The notes beneath the pieces are model-generated. The model saw nothing but the letters and a program-made list of their open reading frames with translations, had not been told where the DNA came from and did not search any database. Below, in pieces: positions 10,269 to 19,800 of a stretch of 64,000 nt of DNA. Within the stretch, counting starts at the first letter, position 1. Each line of letters begins with the position of its first letter. The translations under genes and the position numbers were made by a program. Source of the DNA: Demequina iriomotensis (lineage in GTDB: Bacteria > Actinomycetota > Actinomycetes > Actinomycetales > Demequinaceae); NCBI RefSeq assembly GCF_000971395.1, contig NZ_BBME01000021.1:1-64000 (forward strand). The letters are read 5' to 3'.

Positions 10269-11924
10269 TCAGCCCTTGAGGTCGCGCCTCACGTACGCCG
10301 CCACGCCTGCCGCGACCATCACGCCCGCCGCGCCGAACAGCACCACCGGCTCGTACCAGGACAGGCCGTTGTCCAGCGGGAAACCCCACGTGTAGTAGTA
10401 GTACGGCGACGCATGCGCGAGGGGGACCAGCGCATCGTTCACCGCGGCGAAGGCCGTGAGCGCCCAGCCGACGACCGCGACGCCGGTGCCCGCCCCGACC
10501 GCGATGCGCGGCGCGCCGGTGAGCGCGCCGCCGAGGAAGGCGGCGGCGCCGAAGACGGCGCCGAGCCCCCACACGAGCACCCCGGTCGCGAGGATGTGCG
10601 GGTAGGACATGCCGAGGCCGGCGATCCAGTTGCCCAGCGAGATGCCCGCCGTCACGGCGACCGCGATCACGGCCGCGGCCGCGAGCATCGCGAGCGCCCG
10701 ACGCCACGCGACCACCGCGCGGGACAACGGCGAGCCGAGCAGCACCGCGATGGTGCGCCGGCGCTCCTCCCCCGCGAGCGCCGCGCCCGCCGAGATCGCC
10801 GCCACGGCCACCGCGACGGGCACCGTGATCGACAGCATCTCGCCGTGGTACCAGCCCTCGGGTCGCGAGTAGTCGGCGAAGCCCACCATCGCCATGATGG
10901 TGTCGGGGAAGGCGTCCGCGAACTCGCCGACGAAGTCGGAGACGAGGGTGAACATCGGCCCCATGAGCGCCGTCATGAAGAAGATGCCGCCGCCGGCGAT
11001 GGTGAGGATCGCGCGGCTCTCGCTCATCGCCTTCCCGACGATGCCGCGGGTGCTCGAGCGCCCCTGGAGCAGCGCGACCACGCGGGCGAGGCGCTCGTCC
11101 TCCTGGAAGCGCGCGAGGAGCGGCACGGATGCGGCGCCGGAGACCAGGTCGCGGCGGACGTAGGCGGCCCATCCCACGACCACGAGCGCGGCGGCGATCC
11201 CGAGCAGCACGAGCACCTGGGCCCAGTCGGCCCCGTCGACCAGCGGGTTCGCGGCGTTGATGTAGTACCAGGGGAAGATCTTCGCCCAGTCCTCGCCGCC
11301 GTCGATCATCGGCAGCAGGCCCGACGCGAAGAAGGAGAGCACCAGGAACGCCGTGGCCACCCCGGACGCGAGGCGCTGATGACCGGTCGCGGCGCCGAGC
11401 GCGAAGGCCACCGCGCCGTACAGCAGCGCCACGGCGGTCACGTGGAGCGTCGCCGCGCCGATGTTCACGCCGGAGGCGGACTCCCCGAACGCGAGGATCG
11501 CCAGCAGGTAGCCGGCCCACGCGAGCAGGTTCACCACGAGCGCGATGGTGAGCGCCGCGAGACCCTTCGAGGCGAGCACGCGCGTGCGGGAGCGGGGCGC
11601 GGTGGTGAGCACATTCATCGTGCCGTCGTTCTCCTCGCCCGCGAGCGCGGCGGCGCCCATGGACACCGCGATGCCCGCGACCACGAACGGGCCGATGAAG
11701 TTGAACATCATGCTGAGCATGAGCCCGGCGACGCCCGCGTCGCCGTTGATCCCCACCAGGTCCGTGTACAGGGCGGGCATGTCGTCGAAGAACGCCACCG
11801 CATCGTCCCCGAGACCCGCGTAGGCCCACATGCCAAACACGGCGACGAGCCACAGCGAGGAGACCCCGATGAGCGCGGAGGTGCCGCGGTCGCGGAGGGA
11901 CTTGAGGTAGAGGGTCTGGAGCAT
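10269..11924 (-). CDS. ABC-2 type exporter permease, large (551 aa)
   Basis: Membrane subunit of a two-component ABC exporter, partner of the ATPase encoded upstream. It has about twelve membrane helices in two similar halves: the segment AALAGEENDGTMNVLTTAPRSR in the first half is echoed by AALAGEERRRTIAVLLGSPLSR in the second. This is the layout of actinobacterial polyketide antibiotic or lantibiotic-type exporters. Substrate is unknown and no biosynthetic genes are adjacent, so drug or lipid efflux is as likely as antibiotic export. Its ATG overlaps the ATPase stop (TGATG), so the three-gene operon is tightly coupled. Confidence 0.85.
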   Translation of the reverse strand: MLQTLYLKSLRDRGTSALIGVSSLWLVAVFGMWAYAGLGDDAVAFFDDMPALYTDLVGINGDAGVAGLMLSMMFNFIGPFVVAGIAVSMGAAALAGEENDGTMNVLTTAPRSRTRVLASKGLAALTIALVVNLLAWAGYLLAILAFGESASGVNIGAATLHVTAVALLYGAVAFALGAATGHQRLASGVATAFLVLSFFASGLLPMIDGGEDWAKIFPWYYINAANPLVDGADWAQVLVLLGIAAALVVVGWAAYVRRDLVSGAASVPLLARFQEDERLARVVALLQGRSSTRGIVGKAMSESRAILTIAGGGIFFMTALMGPMFTLVSDFVGEFADAFPDTIMAMVGFADYSRPEGWYHGEMLSITVPVAVAVAAISAGAALAGEERRRTIAVLLGSPLSRAVVAWRRALAMLAAAAVIAVAVTAGISLGNWIAGLGMSYPHILATGVLVWGLGAVFGAAAFLGGALTGAPRIAVGAGTGVAVVGWALTAFAAVNDALVPLAHASPYYYYTWGFPLDNGLSWYEPVVLFGAAGVMVAAGVAAYVRRDLKG

Positions 11925-12844
11925 CAGGCGACCCCCGCCTCCGCCTCGGAGACCTCGTCGCGGTAGAACTCGAGGAAGATCTCGTCGAGGTCGACCGACG
12001 ACGACTCGAGCGAGAGGACCTCGTGCGCCGTCGCCGCGCGCAGCAGCGGCCCCATCGAGCCTTCGTACGATGCGGTGACCCGGTTCCCGTCGGCGGTGAC
12101 CCCGTGGACGCCCTCCACCGCGTCGAACGCGCTCGCCGCGACGGGCGCGGCGAACTCGAGCGTGACGCGGCGCAGCGCCTTGTCGAGCAGCTCGCTCATG
12201 CGCTCGACCGCGATGAGGTGGCCACGGCGGATGAAGCCCACGCGGTCGGCGACGCGCTCGACCTCGGACAGGGTGTGGCTCGACAGGAACACCGTGCTCC
12301 CCTCCGCCACGTGCTCGCGCATGAGGGTGTGGAACTCGAGCTGGACCAGCGGGTCGAGCCCCGTGATCGGCTCGTCGAGGATGACCACCTCGGGACGGTT
12401 CATGAAGGCCTGGATGAGGCCCACCTTCTGGCGGTTGCCGCTCGACAGCTCGCCGACCTTCCTGCCGAGGTCCGCGTCGAAGCGGTCCGCGAGCGCATCG
12501 ACCCACGCCCAGTCGACGCCGCCGCGCAGGTTCGCGAGGAACTCGAGCGTCTCGCGGCCCGTGAGGTTCGGGTAGAGCGCGAGGTCCGAGGGCAGGAAGC
12601 CGAGGTGGCGGCGGATCTCGACCGCGTCCCTGCGCGAGTCCAGGCCGACGATGCGGCAGTCGCCCTCGGAGGGGCGGATGAGGTCGAGCAGGCACCTGAT
12701 GGTGGTCGACTTGCCCGCGCCGTTGGGCCCGAGGAAGCCGAAGATCTCGCCGGGGCCGATCTGGAGCGACACGTCCTGGACGGCGGTGAAGTCGCCGAAG
12801 CGCTTGGTGAGGCCGACGGTCTCGATCGCGGGGGTGGTGGTCAT
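11924..12844 (-). CDS. ABC exporter ATP-binding protein
   Basis: ATPase of the exporter system, 306 aa. Walker A GPNGAGKST lies near residue 40, the signature is LSSGNRQKVG (a variant of LSGGQ seen in this exporter group), and Walker B is VVILDEPITGLD. The C-terminal 80 residues form the DUF4162-like extension common in drug-export ATPases. The start codon overlaps the regulator's stop by 4 nt (ATGA), and the stop overlaps the permease start. The gene is therefore in one regulator-ATPase-permease operon. Confidence 0.88.
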   Translation of the reverse strand: MTTTPAIETVGLTKRFGDFTAVQDVSLQIGPGEIFGFLGPNGAGKSTTIRCLLDLIRPSEGDCRIVGLDSRRDAVEIRRHLGFLPSDLALYPNLTGRETLEFLANLRGGVDWAWVDALADRFDADLGRKVGELSSGNRQKVGLIQAFMNRPEVVILDEPITGLDPLVQLEFHTLMREHVAEGSTVFLSSHTLSEVERVADRVGFIRRGHLIAVERMSELLDKALRRVTLEFAAPVAASAFDAVEGVHGVTADGNRVTASYEGSMGPLLRAATAHEVLSLESSSVDLDEIFLEFYRDEVSEAEAGVA

Positions 12845-13305
12845 GCTGGTCCCTTCCTCAGCTGTGCTGACATGCGTTCCATGAGCGGCGGCCATTCGCG
12901 TGCGAAGAAGTCGGCGAGGTCGCCGAGCTCGGTCACCCGTTCGGGCCTGTCCTCGGGCAGCACCGGCGCGGCCGCCCGCGCGATCTCCCCCATCGCCTGG
13001 ATGCGTCCCAGCTCGGACGCCATCACCTCGAACCACGCCCCGGAGCGCAGGCGGTAGCGCTGGGTGCGGTCGCCGCGCACGCGCACCTGCTCGACCATCC
13101 CGAGCTGGACGTGCGTGCGCAGCTGCGTCGACACGGTGCCGGCGCTGAGGCCCAGGTCCTCGGCGATCTCGGCCTGCGTGCGCTCGGCCGGCTCGCAGAT
13201 CATCAGCCAGCCCAGGATCTCGGCCCACGCGCGCGCGGAGCCGAACATCGTGAAGAAGGTCGCGACCCTGTCCACGTAGGCGTGCTGCTCGTCCGTCATC
13301 GGCAT
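12841..13305 (-). CDS. MarR/GbsR-type winged-helix regulator
   Basis: First gene of the exporter operon and probably its local regulator. The 154-aa protein has a winged helix-turn-helix ([32 protein letters not shown]) in its first half and a helical C-terminal dimerisation part. The arrangement of GbsR-like regulator, ATPase and ABC-2 permease recurs in actinobacteria. A second ATG six bases downstream (13299) is an equally good start. An inverted repeat just upstream (13307-13333) is a candidate autoregulatory operator. The effector is unknown. Confidence 0.82.
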   Translation of the reverse strand: MPMTDEQHAYVDRVATFFTMFGSARAWAEILGWLMICEPAERTQAEIAEDLGLSAGTVSTQLRTHVQLGMVEQVRVRGDRTQRYRLRSGAWFEVMASELGRIQAMGEIARAAAPVLPEDRPERVTELGDLADFFAREWPPLMERMSAQLRKGPA

Positions 13306-13306
13306 A

Positions 13307-13333
13307 TTTCAACCATGCCTGAATCTATTGAAA
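13307..13333. promoter_or_regulatory. Candidate operator of the GbsR-like regulator
   Basis: TTTCAA (13307-13312) and TTGAAA (13328-13333) form an inverted repeat with a 15-nt spacer. It ends 2 nt before the regulator's start, in one of the few AT-rich patches here, and would overlap its promoter. Confidence 0.5.
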
Positions 13334-13432
13334 GGCGCAAGGCGGCATGCGCCGCCGCCCCGCGCATCGTCCCCGCGCCGGCGCCCGCGGAACGGGGTAG
13401 CGACCGCCCCCGGCCCGTGGAAGCATGGCCCC

Positions 13433-15679
13433 ATGTCCGAGAGCCTCGACGTCAACGCCTCCACGCCCGCGCCGGCCCCGCAGGACGATGCGCCCGCGCA
13501 CGAGTCCGAGGAGACGTACCCCGTCCCCACGGTCGAGTTCGAGGAGGACGAGTCGCCGTCCGCGCTGCCCGACGACCGCTACCTGGACCGCGAGCTCTCG
13601 TGGCTCGCCTTCAACGAGCGCGTGCTCGAGATGGCGGAGGACCCGCAGACGCCCCTGCTCGAGCGCGCGCGCTTCCTCGCGATCTTCGCCTCGAACCTCG
13701 ACGAGTTCTTCATGGTGCGCGTCGCAGGCCTCAAGCGCCGCATCGCGGCCGGCTTCGCGGTGCCGTCCGCGACCGGCATGAGCGCCTCGCGCCAGATCGA
13801 CGCGATCATCGAGCGCGCGCACGAGCTCATGGACCGCCACGCCGAGACGTTCGAGGACCAGGTGCGGCCTGCCCTCGCGAACGAAGGCATCCAGCTGGTC
13901 CGTCACGACGACCTGGGGGACGCGGAGCGCGAGCGCCTGCGCAAGCTGTTCCGCGCGGACATCTTCCCGGTGCTCACTCCGCTCGCGGTGGACCCCGCGC
14001 ACCCCTTCCCCTACATCTCGGGGCTGTCGCTCAACATCGCCGTCGAGATCGTCGACCCCGAGACCGGCAAGGACTACTTCGCGCGCGTCAAGGTGCCCGA
14101 GACGCTGCCGCGCTTCCTGTCGGTGGACGCCGCCGGGCACGTGGGCCAGGTGACCGATGCGGCGTCGCTGTCGGACGAGCCGCGCAGCTTCGTGCCGCTC
14201 GAGGACGTCATCGGGGCGCACCTCGACTACCTGTTCCCCGGGATGAAGGTCGCCGCGCACTACACGTTCCGCGTCACGCGCAACGAGGACGTCGAGGTCG
14301 AGGAGGACGACGCCGAGAACCTCCTCAAGGCGATGGAGAAGGAGCTGCTGCGCCGGCGCTTCGGCCCCGCGGTCCGCCTCGAGGTGGCCGACGACCTCCC
14401 GCCCAAGATCCGCGAGCTCCTGGTGCGCGAGCTCGGCATCACCGAGAACGACGTGTTCCACCTGCCCGCCCCGCTGGACCTCACCGGCCTCAACGCGATC
14501 GCGGACCTCGACCGCCCCGCGCTGCAATTCGAGTCCTTCCGTCCGACCACGCACCACCGGCTCGCCCCGGTGGAGACGGCGGACGAGCAGAACGTGTTCG
14601 ACGCGATCACGCGCGGCGACGTGCTGCTGCACCACCCGTACGACTCGTTCTCGACGTCGGTGCAGGCGTTCCTCGCGCAGGCGGCCGCCGACCCGAAGGT
14701 GCTCGCGATCAAGCAGACGCTGTACCGCACCTCGGGCGACTCGCCCATCGTCGACGCCCTCATCGAGGCCGCCCACGCGGGCAAGCAGGTGCTCGCGCTC
14801 GTGGAGATCAAGGCGCGCTTCGACGAGCGGCGCAACATCTCGTGGGCGCGCAAGCTCGAGCAGGCCGGCGTGCACGTCGTGTACGGCCTCGTGGGCCTCA
14901 AGACGCACTGCAAGCTCTCGCTCGTGGTGCGCCAGGAGGAGGACGGCCTCCAGCGCTACAGCCACATCGGCACCGGCAACTACCACCCCAAGACGGCGCG
15001 TCTCTACGAGGACTACGGGCTGCTCACCAAGAACCCCGAGGTGGGCGCCGACCTCACCAAGCTGTTCAACCAGCTCTCGGGCTACGCGCCCAAGTCGCGC
15101 TTCCGCCGCCTCATCGTCGCGCCGATCGGCGTGCGCCAGGGCCTCATCGAGCGCATCGAGCGCGAGGCCCGCAACGCGGCCGAGGGCAAGGACGCGTGGG
15201 TGAAGATCAAGGTGAACTCGATCGTCGACGAGAAGACCATCGACGCGCTCTACCGCGCCTCGAACGCGGGCGTGAAGGTCGACGTCAACGTGCGCGGCAT
15301 CTGCGCCGTGCGCCCCGGCGTGCCGGGCTTCTCGGAGCACATCCGCGTGCGCTCGATCCTGGGACGGTTCCTCGAGCACTCGCGCATCTACGCGTTCGCG
15401 AACGACGGCGACCCCGAGGTGTTCATCGGCTCCGCTGACCTCATGCACCGCAACCTCGACCGTCGCATCGAGGCGCTCATCACGGTGACGGACCCGCAGC
15501 AGGTCGCGAGCCTCATCGAGAACATCGACATGGCGATGAGCCACCAGGTCGCCGGCTGGGAGCTGCACGAGGACGGCACGTGGGGCCACGCGGTCACCGA
15601 CGGCGAGGGCAACCGGCTCAAGGACCTCCAGGGCACCTACATCCGGCGGCAGCCCAAGCGGAGGGCCAAGGGGAAGTGA
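13433..15679 (+). CDS. ppk: Polyphosphate kinase 1
   Basis: Reversibly polymerises the gamma phosphate of ATP into inorganic polyphosphate. The 748-aa protein has the four PPK1 regions: an N-terminal helical domain starting at [19 protein letters not shown], the head domain, and two phospholipase D-like domains. The active-site stretch [20 protein letters not shown] holds the conserved His that follows the Tyr-Ser and the downstream His-Pro-Lys. The first 45 residues are acidic and low-complexity, an actinobacterial-type extension. An ATG at 13424 is in another frame. The gene is translationally coupled to the next by a GTGA overlap. Confidence 0.95.
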   Translation: MSESLDVNASTPAPAPQDDAPAHESEETYPVPTVEFEEDESPSALPDDRYLDRELSWLAFNERVLEMAEDPQTPLLERARFLAIFASNLDEFFMVRVAGLKRRIAAGFAVPSATGMSASRQIDAIIERAHELMDRHAETFEDQVRPALANEGIQLVRHDDLGDAERERLRKLFRADIFPVLTPLAVDPAHPFPYISGLSLNIAVEIVDPETGKDYFARVKVPETLPRFLSVDAAGHVGQVTDAASLSDEPRSFVPLEDVIGAHLDYLFPGMKVAAHYTFRVTRNEDVEVEEDDAENLLKAMEKELLRRRFGPAVRLEVADDLPPKIRELLVRELGITENDVFHLPAPLDLTGLNAIADLDRPALQFESFRPTTHHRLAPVETADEQNVFDAITRGDVLLHHPYDSFSTSVQAFLAQAAADPKVLAIKQTLYRTSGDSPIVDALIEAAHAGKQVLALVEIKARFDERRNISWARKLEQAGVHVVYGLVGLKTHCKLSLVVRQEEDGLQRYSHIGTGNYHPKTARLYEDYGLLTKNPEVGADLTKLFNQLSGYAPKSRFRRLIVAPIGVRQGLIERIEREARNAAEGKDAWVKIKVNSIVDEKTIDALYRASNAGVKVDVNVRGICAVRPGVPGFSEHIRVRSILGRFLEHSRIYAFANDGDPEVFIGSADLMHRNLDRRIEALITVTDPQQVASLIENIDMAMSHQVAGWELHEDGTWGHAVTDGEGNRLKDLQGTYIRRQPKRRAKGK

Positions 15680-16650
15680 ACCACTACCCCGAGGGCACCG
15701 TCGTCGCGGCAGGTGCGCTGGTGTGGCGCATCCGCGACGGCGTGCTCCAGGTGCTCGCGGTGCATCGGCCCCGGTACAACGACTGGTCGTGGCCCAAGGG
15801 GAAGCTGGATCCTGGAGAGTCGCTGCCCGAGTGCGCGGTGCGCGAGGTCGCCGAGGAGACCGGCAAGCAGGTGGTGCTCGGCCAGCCGTTGCCCACGCTG
15901 CGCTACCCGATCGCGGCCGGCAAGCAAAAGGTCGTCAAGTACTGGGCGGCGGAGGTGATGTCCGCGGGTGCCGCTCCGGTGCGGGCGCGGCCGCGCTTCA
16001 AGGACGCCTCGAAGAACGAGATCGACCAGATGCGCTGGCTCAGCATCGAGCAGGCGCACGCGCTCATCACCTTCCCGGACGATCTTCGACCGCTCGACGC
16101 GCTCGTCGACGCGTACGCGGCAGGGCGCCTCGACACGCGGCCCTTCATGCTCGTGCGGCACGCGCGCGCCAAGCGGCGCAAGGCGTGGAAGCTCGCCGAC
16201 GCGAAGCGGCCGCTGTCGCGGTCGGGGAAGGAACGCGCCCGCGACATCGTGCCGCTCATCGCCTCGTTCGGGATCTCGCGCATCGAGTCCTCCCCCGCGC
16301 GGCGCTGCGTCGACACCGTGACGCCGTACGCGGATGCGATCGGCGCCGACATCCACGTGCACGACTCGCTCACGGAGTCCCGGCACGCGCACCGTCCCCT
16401 CGAGACGGCGACCGTGTTCGGCAAGCTGCTGCGCAAGCGTTCGCCGCGCGTCGTGTGCGTGCACCGGCCCACCCTGCCGACCATCGTCGAGATGCTGCGC
16501 GCGGCGGTGCGGCCGTACACGCGCGGCGCGCTGCCGCGATCGAACCCGTACCTGCCCGCGGGCGGCGTGCTGGTCGCGCACGTCGCGGACTGGGAGTCGG
16601 GGCCCGTGGTGGTGGCGGTGGAGACGCACCTGCTGCGCGTGCACGTGTAG
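15676..16650 (+). CDS. MutT1-like Nudix hydrolase fused to a histidine phosphatase
   Basis: The 324-aa protein joins two hydrolases. Residues 5-150 are a Nudix domain with a complete Nudix box ([22 protein letters not shown]). Residues 155-324 are a histidine phosphatase (SixA/PGAM-like) with the [10 protein letters not shown] motif providing the catalytic His. This is the architecture of mycobacterial MutT1, which degrades 8-oxo-GTP and diadenosine polyphosphates. In mycobacteria ppk1 and mutT1 are also neighbours. The GTG start overlaps the ppk stop by 4 nt. Roles in nucleotide-pool sanitation and polyphosphate turnover are inferred from that context. Confidence 0.9.
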   Translation: MNHYPEGTVVAAGALVWRIRDGVLQVLAVHRPRYNDWSWPKGKLDPGESLPECAVREVAEETGKQVVLGQPLPTLRYPIAAGKQKVVKYWAAEVMSAGAAPVRARPRFKDASKNEIDQMRWLSIEQAHALITFPDDLRPLDALVDAYAAGRLDTRPFMLVRHARAKRRKAWKLADAKRPLSRSGKERARDIVPLIASFGISRIESSPARRCVDTVTPYADAIGADIHVHDSLTESRHAHRPLETATVFGKLLRKRSPRVVCVHRPTLPTIVEMLRAAVRPYTRGALPRSNPYLPAGGVLVAHVADWESGPVVVAVETHLLRVHV

Positions 16651-16703
16651 GGCGGCGGTCCGCTCCTCAGCGCGAGCCCCGCGTCCCCCGGACTCGCCGC
16701 ACC

Positions 16704-17060
16704 CCGCCATCCCCTCCATCTGCGGAATGGGGCGCTGGCGGTCGGATCCGCGCCGTCGGCGCGCGCCATGGGGCATCCGCGATCGCTCTGGCATGAGACG
16801 ACGTCGGACCGGGAGCGCCAGTCGGCGCGAAGGCCGCTCGAAGCGGCTGGATTTGGAGCCCGGGGCTACCGCGGTCCGACGTCACCCCCACCATACGCCC
16901 GCCCGGAGCCGGCACGCCGCCATCCCCAGGCGTTCACGCGCTCCGCGAACACGACGCCTCGCGCGGCGCCCGTCCAACGACCGTGGACGCCCCATGGGCG
17001 CCAGCGAACCGCCACACCCGACCGCCAGCGCCCCATTGCGGGGTACGGATCCCAGGGCGG
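16704..17060. repeat. Gene-free region with a nested inverted repeat
   Basis: No convincing gene lies between 16651 and 17099. AATGGGGCGCTGGCGGTCGG at 16726-16745 is repeated exactly in inverted orientation at 17018-17037. Similarity between the arms continues imperfectly outward to about 16704 and 17060, and inward through CATGGGGC at about 16767 and its counterpart near 16990. A separate 11-bp inverted pair (GACGTCGGACC, 16800-16810 with 16873-16883) is nested inside. It could be a degenerate MITE-like element or a structured RNA. Confidence 0.65.
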
Positions 17061-17099
17061 AGCGGCACGGGACGCGCCGGCGCGCGCGATGCGCGGCCG

Positions 17100-17729
17100 C
17101 TAGTCCAGCCGGCCCTCGCGCCACATCGCGGCGCAGCGCTCGAGGTCCTCGCCGGTGCGCAGCAGCTGGGCCGCGCGGAGCGTGGTCCGGTGGGCGCGGG
17201 CATCGGCATGGCCCTCGTCGCTCTCGGCCTCGAAGGCCGCGCCGGTCGCGACCACGCGGCAGAACGCGCCCGCGCGGTCGAGGGCGACCGCGAGGTCCCC
17301 TGCGAACACACCCGAGAGCACCGCGTCGGCGAGCGTGCGGACCTCATCGGGACCGGGCGGGTCCTCGACCCCGGCGATCGCGTGTCGCACGTGCGCCGCA
17401 TGGACGCCCTGGTGGTAGGAGCGCGCCACCGACGACGCATCGTGCTTCACCCACTCGCGGATCATGTAGATCCGCCACAGCGCACCCGGGAGCGTGTGCT
17501 CCCCGGCCTTCGACCACATCATGGCGACGGTGTCGATGCCTTCCTCGTCGACCAGGCGCACCAGGCGCTCGACCAGCTCGGGGTCCTTCGACTCGCGCGC
17601 CTGCGACACGATCGCGAGCGCCGTCTCGTGCGCGATGAGCCCGCGGTCCGCGGGGTCGATGTCCCCTTCGATCTGATCGGCGAGCTCCATGTCGAGCATC
17701 GCCGGGCGGCGGTGCCGGTGCTCCACCAT
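17100..17729 (-). CDS. Conserved-looking hypothetical protein, 209 aa
   Basis: I do not recognise the function. The protein is soluble, almost all helical by composition and acidic, without a signal peptide or membrane helix. Recurring Asp/Glu/Arg-rich helices suggest an all-alpha fold. Clear internal stretches such as AIVSQARESKDPELVERLVRL and GALWRIYMIREWVKHDASSV look well conserved rather than random. It starts 2 nt after the msrB stop, so the two genes form an operon. That suggests, but does not show, a link to oxidative-damage repair. Confidence 0.75.
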   Translation of the reverse strand: MVEHRHRRPAMLDMELADQIEGDIDPADRGLIAHETALAIVSQARESKDPELVERLVRLVDEEGIDTVAMMWSKAGEHTLPGALWRIYMIREWVKHDASSVARSYHQGVHAAHVRHAIAGVEDPPGPDEVRTLADAVLSGVFAGDLAVALDRAGAFCRVVATGAAFEAESDEGHADARAHRTTLRAAQLLRTGEDLERCAAMWREGRLD

Positions 17730-17731
17730 GC

Positions 17732-18223
17732 TCAGTCGATCTTCCCGTAGGGCCCCTCGGCCGGGTCCGCGAAGCCCTCGCCTGCCGCGTACGGCAGCGC
17801 GCCGGAGTCGTGCTGCTCCGCCTCGCCGGCGGTCTCGAAGGTCAGGGAGACCGAGTTGATGCAGAAGCGCTCGCCCGTGGGGGTCTGCGGCGCGTCGGGG
17901 AACACGTGCCCCAGGTGCGACTCGCACGCGGCGCAGCGCACCTCGGTGCGGACCATCCCATGCGTGAGGTCCTCGTGGAGCGTGACCGCACCCTCCTCGG
18001 CGTCGTAGAAGCTCGGCCACCCGCAGTGCGAGTCGAACTTGGTGCCCGAGGGGAACAGCTGCGCGCCGCACGCGCGGCACCGAAAGACGCCGTCGCGCTT
18101 CTCGTCGATCAGCTCACCGGTCCACGGCCGCTCGGTCGCGGCCTCGCGGAGGACCTGGAACTCGATGTCCGTCAGCTGGGCGCGCCACTCGGCGTCGGTC
18201 TTCACGATCTTGTTGGGGCTCAT
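17732..18223 (-). CDS. msrB: Peptide-methionine (R)-S-oxide reductase
   Basis: Repairs oxidised methionine by reducing the R-sulfoxide with thioredoxin as electron donor. The 163-aa protein has the complete MsrB domain: two structural zinc CxxC pairs (CRAC and CAAC), the HCGWPSF motif, and the catalytic cysteine in RFCINSVSL. The AAGGAG ribosome site 7 nt upstream fixes the start. It lies upstream of a helical protein of unknown function in the same operon. Methionine in surface or redox proteins would be its targets. Confidence 0.95.
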   Translation of the reverse strand: MSPNKIVKTDAEWRAQLTDIEFQVLREAATERPWTGELIDEKRDGVFRCRACGAQLFPSGTKFDSHCGWPSFYDAEEGAVTLHEDLTHGMVRTEVRCAACESHLGHVFPDAPQTPTGERFCINSVSLTFETAGEAEQHDSGALPYAAGEGFADPAEGPYGKID

Positions 18224-18655
18224 GGTCGGCTCCTTCCCAGGCAAGCGTACGCGCGCGGTGCGCTCCCGAATCGCGCGCCGAGCCCGACGCCACGGGCCTG
18301 TACAGATCAAGACGCGAGGCGCCCGACCTCCGAGGGGGGGAGGAGGTCGGACGCCACGCGTTCTCACCTGGGTGTCCCATGCGACTCACGCCGTGGTGGG
18401 TACACCCATACAGACGACCACGATCCGCGATTTGTTCCCACGTCGTGCAACGTTGTTGAACGGGCCACGGGACGATGCGCCGCGGACCCCGCGCGCACGC
18501 ACCAGCGATTTCGCGCCGATAATGTCGCGGAATTCGATTATGGAAATGGTCGCGGCGCAGATATGACCAGGCCCTTCACCGGGGCGATAACGCGCGTATA
18601 TTCGCGGTTATGACCGCCGGGATCGGACCGGCGGACACGAGCCCCGGAGGTTGCC
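18224..18655. other. Gene-free region upstream of the DUF1540 gene
   Basis: No supported gene. A hairpin CCGACCTC/GAGGTCGG lies at 18323-18330/18343-18350. A decamer copy is at 18470-18479. From about 18510 to 18610 the sequence is clearly AT-richer than its surroundings and contains the promoter of the next gene. Composition alone suggests a long regulatory leader or older transfer. Confidence 0.5.
18574..18602 (+). promoter_or_regulatory. Predicted promoter of the DUF1540 gene
   Basis: CTTCAC (18574-18579) and TATATT (18597-18602) are spaced by 17 nt, close to the housekeeping sigma consensus. The start codon at 18656 follows after a leader with a GGAGG site. Confidence 0.5.
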
Positions 18656-18946
18656 ATGCCCGTCTCGATCGGACTCCCCATCGTCTCGTCGTGCTCGGTC
18701 GCGAGCTGCGGCTACAACCACGACGGCTGCCACGCCGGCGCAATCTCCGTGGGCGGCAGCCACGCCCACTGCAACACCTTCGTCGACACCGCGGACAAGG
18801 GCGGCGCGGACGCGACCGCCGCCGTGGGCGCGTGCTCGCTCGAGGACTGCCAGCACAACGACAACCTCATGTGCACCGCGGACTCGATCGCCGTGGGCGG
18901 CAGCACCGACGTCGCCGACTGCCTCACCTTCGCGGCGCGCGTTTAG
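18656..18946 (+). CDS. Tandem DUF1540 cysteine-rich protein, 96 aa
   Basis: The protein is made of two related DUF1540 units. The first (residues 12-45) reads C-x4-C-x6-C ... C-x-TF, the second (60-93) repeats the same plan with CSLEDCQHNDNLMC. Each unit has four cysteines and the shared AISVGGS/AIAVGGS segment, suggesting metal binding (probably zinc) or a disulfide-stabilised fold. Function is unknown in the family. GGAGG 6-7 nt upstream supports the ATG. A strong hairpin terminator follows, so it is monocistronic. Confidence 0.85.
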   Translation: MPVSIGLPIVSSCSVASCGYNHDGCHAGAISVGGSHAHCNTFVDTADKGGADATAAVGACSLEDCQHNDNLMCTADSIAVGGSTDVADCLTFAARV

Positions 18947-18969
18947 CAGGCGACACCCGTCGCACCATC

Positions 18970-18994
18970 CGGCCCCGGCGACCCGCCGGGGCCG
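18970..18994 (+). terminator. Terminator after the DUF1540 gene
   Basis: A perfect 11-bp GC stem (18970-18980 with 18984-18994) with a 3-nt loop lies 24 nt after the stop codon. No U-tract. Confidence 0.7.
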
Positions 18995-19017
18995 AGCCGC
19001 GTGCCACACTCGCTCAG

Positions 19018-19800
19018 GTGACCTCGCGACCCCGCGCGTTCCTGCGCATCGGCCCCCAGCAGTGGAGCGACACCTGGGCGGGCATCCGCGCCGTCGCGCC
19101 GCTCATGCCCGGGGCGGTCCTGTTCGGGCTCGCGTTCGGCGCGCTCATCCGCGTCGCCGGGATCAACGCCTGGGTGGGCAACTACGCCTCGGTGACCGTG
19201 GTCGCCGGCGCGAGCCAGATCGCGATCGTCGAGCAGCTGCGGGCGGGGGCGCCAGCCGCGATCGCGGTACTCACGGCGCTCGTCATCAACGCGCGCATGG
19301 CGCTGTACTCGGCCGCGCTCGCGCCGGTGTTCGCGGCGTTCCCGCGGCGGTGGAGGCTGGGCCTCGCACACCTCATGACCGACCAGTCCGCCGTCGTGAC
19401 CCTCCAGCACGCCGAGCGATGGCCCGACCCGGTGCGCCGCCGCTGGTTCATCTGGGGAGCCTCGGGTCCGTTCGTCGCGGTGTGGGCGATGGGAACCGCG
19501 GCGGGCATCGCGCTGGGTCCGGTCATCCCCGACTCGTGGCAGATCGGGTTCATCGTGCCCCTCATGTTCCTCGCGGTGCTCGTGCCGGGCCTGCGTGACT
19601 CCCCCGCGCTGGTCGCCGTGGCCGTGTCGGTCGGGGTCGTCGTCCTGGGTCGCGAGCTCCCCTACGGCCTCAACGTCCTCGGCGGCGCGCTGGCCGGGAT
19701 CGCGGCGGGCGCGATGGTGCCGCGCCGCGCCGTGCCGGACGATGCGGCGGGCGGCCGCTCCCCCGGCGACCCCGACGCAGGACCGGAGGTCGCATCGTGA
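19018..19800 (+). CDS. azlC: AzlC-family branched-chain amino acid exporter, large subunit
   Basis: Large membrane subunit of a two-component exporter of branched-chain amino acids (BrnF type). The 260-aa protein has about seven helices. Family hallmarks include an early PGAVLFGLAFGALIR segment, the ASQIAIVEQL motif and the NARMALYSAALAP segment. The GTG at 19018 gives the right N-terminus. Its stop overlaps the azlD start by 4 nt. The C-terminal 25 residues are hydrophilic. No dedicated Lrp-type regulator is adjacent. Confidence 0.88.
   Translation: MTSRPRAFLRIGPQQWSDTWAGIRAVAPLMPGAVLFGLAFGALIRVAGINAWVGNYASVTVVAGASQIAIVEQLRAGAPAAIAVLTALVINARMALYSAALAPVFAAFPRRWRLGLAHLMTDQSAVVTLQHAERWPDPVRRRWFIWGASGPFVAVWAMGTAAGIALGPVIPDSWQIGFIVPLMFLAVLVPGLRDSPALVAVAVSVGVVVLGRELPYGLNVLGGALAGIAAGAMVPRRAVPDDAAGGRSPGDPDAGPEVAS

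Noticed and set aside
10269..12844. Antibiotic exporter implying a nearby biosynthetic cluster
   Set aside because: No polyketide, peptide or lantibiotic biosynthesis genes lie within the window; the exporter operon is self-contained.
16651..17099. Several overlapping 60-110 codon frames in the gap after the MutT1-like gene
   Set aside because: Pro/Arg-rich composition, mutually overlapping, no ribosome sites or -10 boxes; the inverted repeat makes similar peptides appear on both strands.
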